A stretch of 64,000 bases of DNA, taken from Schistocerca nitens. Lineage: Eukaryota; Arthropoda; Insecta; Orthoptera; Acrididae. Numbering within the stretch: the first letter of the stretch is position 1; every line of letters starts with the position of its first letter. The DNA is taken from positions 1,058,596,432 to 1,058,660,431 of the forward strand of contig NC_064614.1 of assembly GCF_023898315.1 (NCBI RefSeq), written 5' to 3'. Shown here in pieces: positions 61,388 through 64,000 of the stretch. The notes below the pieces were generated by a model. That model had not been told where the DNA came from. It ran no database searches and saw only the letters and a program-made list of their open reading frames with translations. The translations under genes and the position numbers were made by a program.

Positions 61388-61699
61388 TTCTATTTTAAAT
61401 GTACACGAAGTGAGTAGGGAAATAGTTTAAACGAATGTGTAGAGCCTGGATCTCTCCCTAAATTATGAGGCAGAAGTTTGAGACCGTTTTCCGCTTTCCG
61501 ACGGTTTGGTTCATCAAGTTCTCTTGCCTCCCCCCCCCCCCCCCCCCCCTCTCCCCACACGTTTTCTTGTAAGTGATGGGCAAGACAACAAATTTACTTA
61601 GAGTCTTAAAATTTTTACGTGTGTTTTTCTAAATTGATTTTTATTGTTTAATATAATTTTTCGTTCTTCTTGTAATGCTCAAGAATGCTCTTGTCTGTA
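61388..61699. other. Spacer with a poly-C run
   Basis: C20 at 61530-61549. No gene seen. Confidence 0.5.
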
Positions 61700-61960
61700 T
61701 CTATATCTCTACTACGCAAACCACTGTGAAGTGGATGGCAGATGATATGTCCCATCGCTTAAACGACCCATTGCACGCTGTAATTGATATAATCAATATC
61801 GTCTATGGGAGATTCCTCACTTAAGCAGGATTTCATGGGATAGTTTGCGTGTATCTTGAAGCACATGCCATTTCAGTTTTGTAATCATCTCCCTGACGTT
61901 CTCTCATGGGTCAAACACTCCTTTGAATATTCATGTTCCAGTTCTTCGTACCACGTAAGT
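61700..61960 (-). pseudogene. LINE 3'-end fragment, antisense
   Basis: The minus strand reads ENVREMITKLKWHVLQDTRK near 61920-61850, a LINE C-terminal phrase like E..TEML..L.W.TL..RR. It then runs into sequence ending TTTGCGTAGTAGAGATATAG, similar in style to the (GATGTA)n tail at 54.6 kb. Confidence 0.6.
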
Positions 61961-62339
61961 CTAACAAATTACTGGATTAATATAATATAGAGGAACGTTA
62001 CGATAGTGATTTTAATGCTTCAGGAGTTCTACGTAGTCTAATGTTAATATCATTTTCTATACTCAATCACTTGATCTGTAATTATTTATTCCAAGGCATG
62101 TTGCATCGAAGTTAATGGGAATTTCTCTAGAGTGAAGCGCTGTCACCCTGACTAAGTATGAGTGCATGTATTTATGAGTGCATGTATTTCTATCGTTTAT
62201 AAGCTTACCAAACAAAAAATTACTCTCCCAAGTGAACACGCATACGTGGATCGTTAAGCCTTTCCCAATGGCGCGGCGATCGAATCACGTGCTCAATGGT
62301 GCGTGCACTACCTCTGCGTGAGCATAAGGAAGTAGCGAC
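61961..62339. other. Spacer, no gene seen
   Basis: No supportable feature. A short direct repeat TGAGTGCATGTATTT occurs near 62160-62190. Confidence 0.4.
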
Positions 62340-63290
62340 CAGTGAGACATTTGTGTGTCAACCGGACGTTGCAAGTAAACATGGATGAATGTAAGAACGT
62401 GACAGAGTGGCAGAAAGGGGCAATCGTATTTGGCTGTGCCCATGGCTATAGGGTGTGTGAGGTTGGTGGATTTGCTGGTGTTTCGCGGCGGACTGTTCAG
62501 TGTTTCTAAAAGAAGTGGTGTAAGACACGTGGTCGCTAAACACGACGTCAGAATTGCGGACAGAAAAGGATCCTGACTGAGAGGGAGAGACGCGTTTCAC
62601 GGCCTGTGAATCAAAATCGCTTCCAAACTCGACAGGCTTTGCTGCTGGCAGTGAATGAAGGTCCGTCGCAATCTGTCAGCGAGAGAACATTCCGACGAAA
62701 CTGAATACAATGAACATTTGGAGTCGTTCACCTCTCAAGAAGCCATTGCTCACACAGGCACATGCAGCTGCGCGTCTTCAGTGGGCTACAAGTTATCGAA
62801 AGTGGACAGTAGCGGACTAGCGGAACGTAATGTGGTCTGACGAATCACATTTTGGTCTATACTCAGATGACGTACGTCTTTGAGTGCGCCGACGGCCAAA
62901 TGAAGTGTTCCATTCTGAATGTGAGTGCAACGTTAGGTTCAAGCCGGAGGTGGGTCTGTGACGCTTTGAGGGTGTTTTCCTCGTCATGACTTGGAACCAC
63001 TCATTGAAGTGACCACTAAGATGAACCATTTTAATGATCAGCTGTTGCCTTTCAGTCAACATCTGCCTGTTGAGTAAGCTGTTCACACTCATATTTTTCA
63101 AGACGACAACAGCAACGTTCATCGGGCTGGAAGAGTATGTTACTGGTTTTCTGAACACTCCCCCGCTCTATTGTATCTCAACTGGCCATCAAAATCATCT
63201 GCCTTGAGCTCCGTAGAAGATCTGTGGAACTTATTTTTAAAACTTATTAATGGCTTTTAGGCATCGTCCATGCAACGAGCCTCAGACCAT
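62340..63290 (+). pseudogene. Decayed Tc1-like transposase
   Basis: The plus strand reads MDECKNVTEWQKGAIVFGCA then GVSRRTVQCF (N-terminal helix-turn-helix), later MWSDESHFGLYSDDVRL (first catalytic Asp, about 62830-62880), FQDDNSNVHRAGRVCYWFSE (second, about 63096-63155) and WPSKSSALSSVEDLWNLF (Glu block, about 63183-63235, from WPS.SPDLNPIEHLW). Stops and frameshifts throughout. No terminal repeats recognised. Confidence 0.75.
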
Positions 63291-63298
63291 AAAAAATA

Positions 63299-63846
63299 CG
63301 GGGGTAATCCCAAAACTAAGGTCTCGTATTTTTTTTATAAGTACAGAGACCTGTTTATTTCTACAATGGTTTACAGCTTGAACATTTAGCTATTTTCCGA
63401 CATAATCACCATTTCTGTCGACGCATTTTTGCAGACGCTGTGGCAGTTTTTGTATGCCCATGTCATACCAGCTCGCCGCCGCCATGCTGTTCATCATGAA
63501 TTTCGGTCCGACCAGCTGCATATTCTCTACACCACTTATGAACATTTTTGACATCCGTGCACGACTCACCATACACTTACGTCAATTGGCGATGGATTTT
63601 AATCGGCGCAGTGCCCTTTGCGTTCAAAAATCGAATAACTGCGCCCAATTTGCACTTCGCATTAACATCCAACGGGAGCTCCATTCACAACGGCTACCAA
63701 CGCAAGACTGAGCGCCTCAGCGCGGCGTGTACATGTTTACACACAGTGCTTGAAGCACTCTTCATAACAGTGTGACCAACTGCAACACAAACAGTGTTTT
63801 GTACTTATAAAAAAAGTATGAGACCTTACCTTTTGGATTATCCTCG
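63299..63846 (-). mobile_element. Internally deleted mariner element
   Basis: 548 bp with about 46-bp inverted ends (left CGGGGGTAATCCCAAAACTA; right complement CGAGGATAATCCAAAAGGTA), flanked by TA at 63297-63298 and 63847-63848. The minus strand encodes the start of a mariner transposase (KLGAVIRFLNAKGTAPIKIH then RQLT, KWCREYAAGRTEIHDEQ) joined out of frame to its end (AAASWYDMGIQKLPQRLQKC then VDRNGDYVGK). The whole catalytic core is missing. It could only move with help from a full mariner element. Confidence 0.85.
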
Positions 63847-63848
63847 TA

Positions 63849-64000
63849 ACAATTATCTTTGACACGCATTTAAACTGAACTTAAAGTAAACGACCTAGGC
63901 AAAATTAACATATTTCACATATGATGATACAAAAAAATCTGCTTCTATATTGTTTTTGGAGCTCTATTATAAAATCGTAGAGGAGCTTACAAACTTTTGT
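63849..64000. other. AT-rich end of window
   Basis: No feature seen. Confidence 0.4.

Overview
This window looks like repeat-rich nuclear DNA of an orthopteran insect, most probably a Schistocerca-type grasshopper or locust. The basis is the recurring tRNA-headed SINEs with a shared central segment and the mix of Tc1/mariner, jockey-like and RTE-like LINEs, Gypsy, Copia and Penelope-like elements. The genus is recalled from familiar repeat families and was not checked by search. I recognise no single-copy host gene, no free-standing RNA gene and nothing prokaryotic. Almost every supportable feature is a transposable element, a relic of one, or a satellite inside one.

Layout. 0.2-5 kb: two decayed jockey-like LINE relics on opposite strands around an intact 1,422-bp Tc1-like element (1780-3201). 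5.3-17.2 kb: a badly decayed minus-strand Gypsy element (gag start near 14001, integrase near 7.9-8.5 kb, LTR-like sequence near 5.9 and 17.0 kb). It has been invaded by a gag-only mini-Copia (8496-9658), a second 1,422-bp Tc1 copy (11457-12878), SINEs and older Tc1/mariner relics. 17.2-22.7 kb: decayed DNA transposons, a solo LTR and a SINE. 22.75-26.47 kb: a SINE in a full-length RTE-like LINE in another SINE. 26.48-31.72 kb: a second broken Gypsy with both LTRs, carrying a SINE and a Tc1 relic. 32.0-34.05 kb: a decayed Tc1-like element holding a foldback with hammerhead-like motifs and two SINEs.

34.08-50.55 kb is one jockey-like LINE of about 2.46 kb spread over 16.5 kb. Inside it sit a Penelope-like element (34745-36267), a young 11,977-bp Gypsy (36326-48302, 4-bp duplication AGCC) and a long SINE (49036-49511). 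Removing the insertions restores the reverse transcriptase reading. The Gypsy is the best-preserved large element: a long coiled-coil gag, then a UGA-CUAG stop in frame with a protease-RT-RNase H-integrase pol, then about 4 kb of noncoding satellite-like DNA before the 3' LTR.

50.5-64 kb: jockey-like LINE fragments, a nearly intact DD34E Tc1 element (51389-52796), a 316-bp near-perfect foldback with a hammerhead ribozyme-like fold on each strand (53145-53460), a third 1,422-bp Tc1 copy (58600-60021), further SINEs, a decayed Tc1 element and an internally deleted mariner (63299-63846).

The points most worth follow-up are the UGA-CUAG gag/pol junction, the hammerhead-like motifs at four loci, the DD32E spacing of the 1,422-bp Tc1 family, and the mini-Copia whose deletion joint lies on an LTR/primer-binding-site microhomology.
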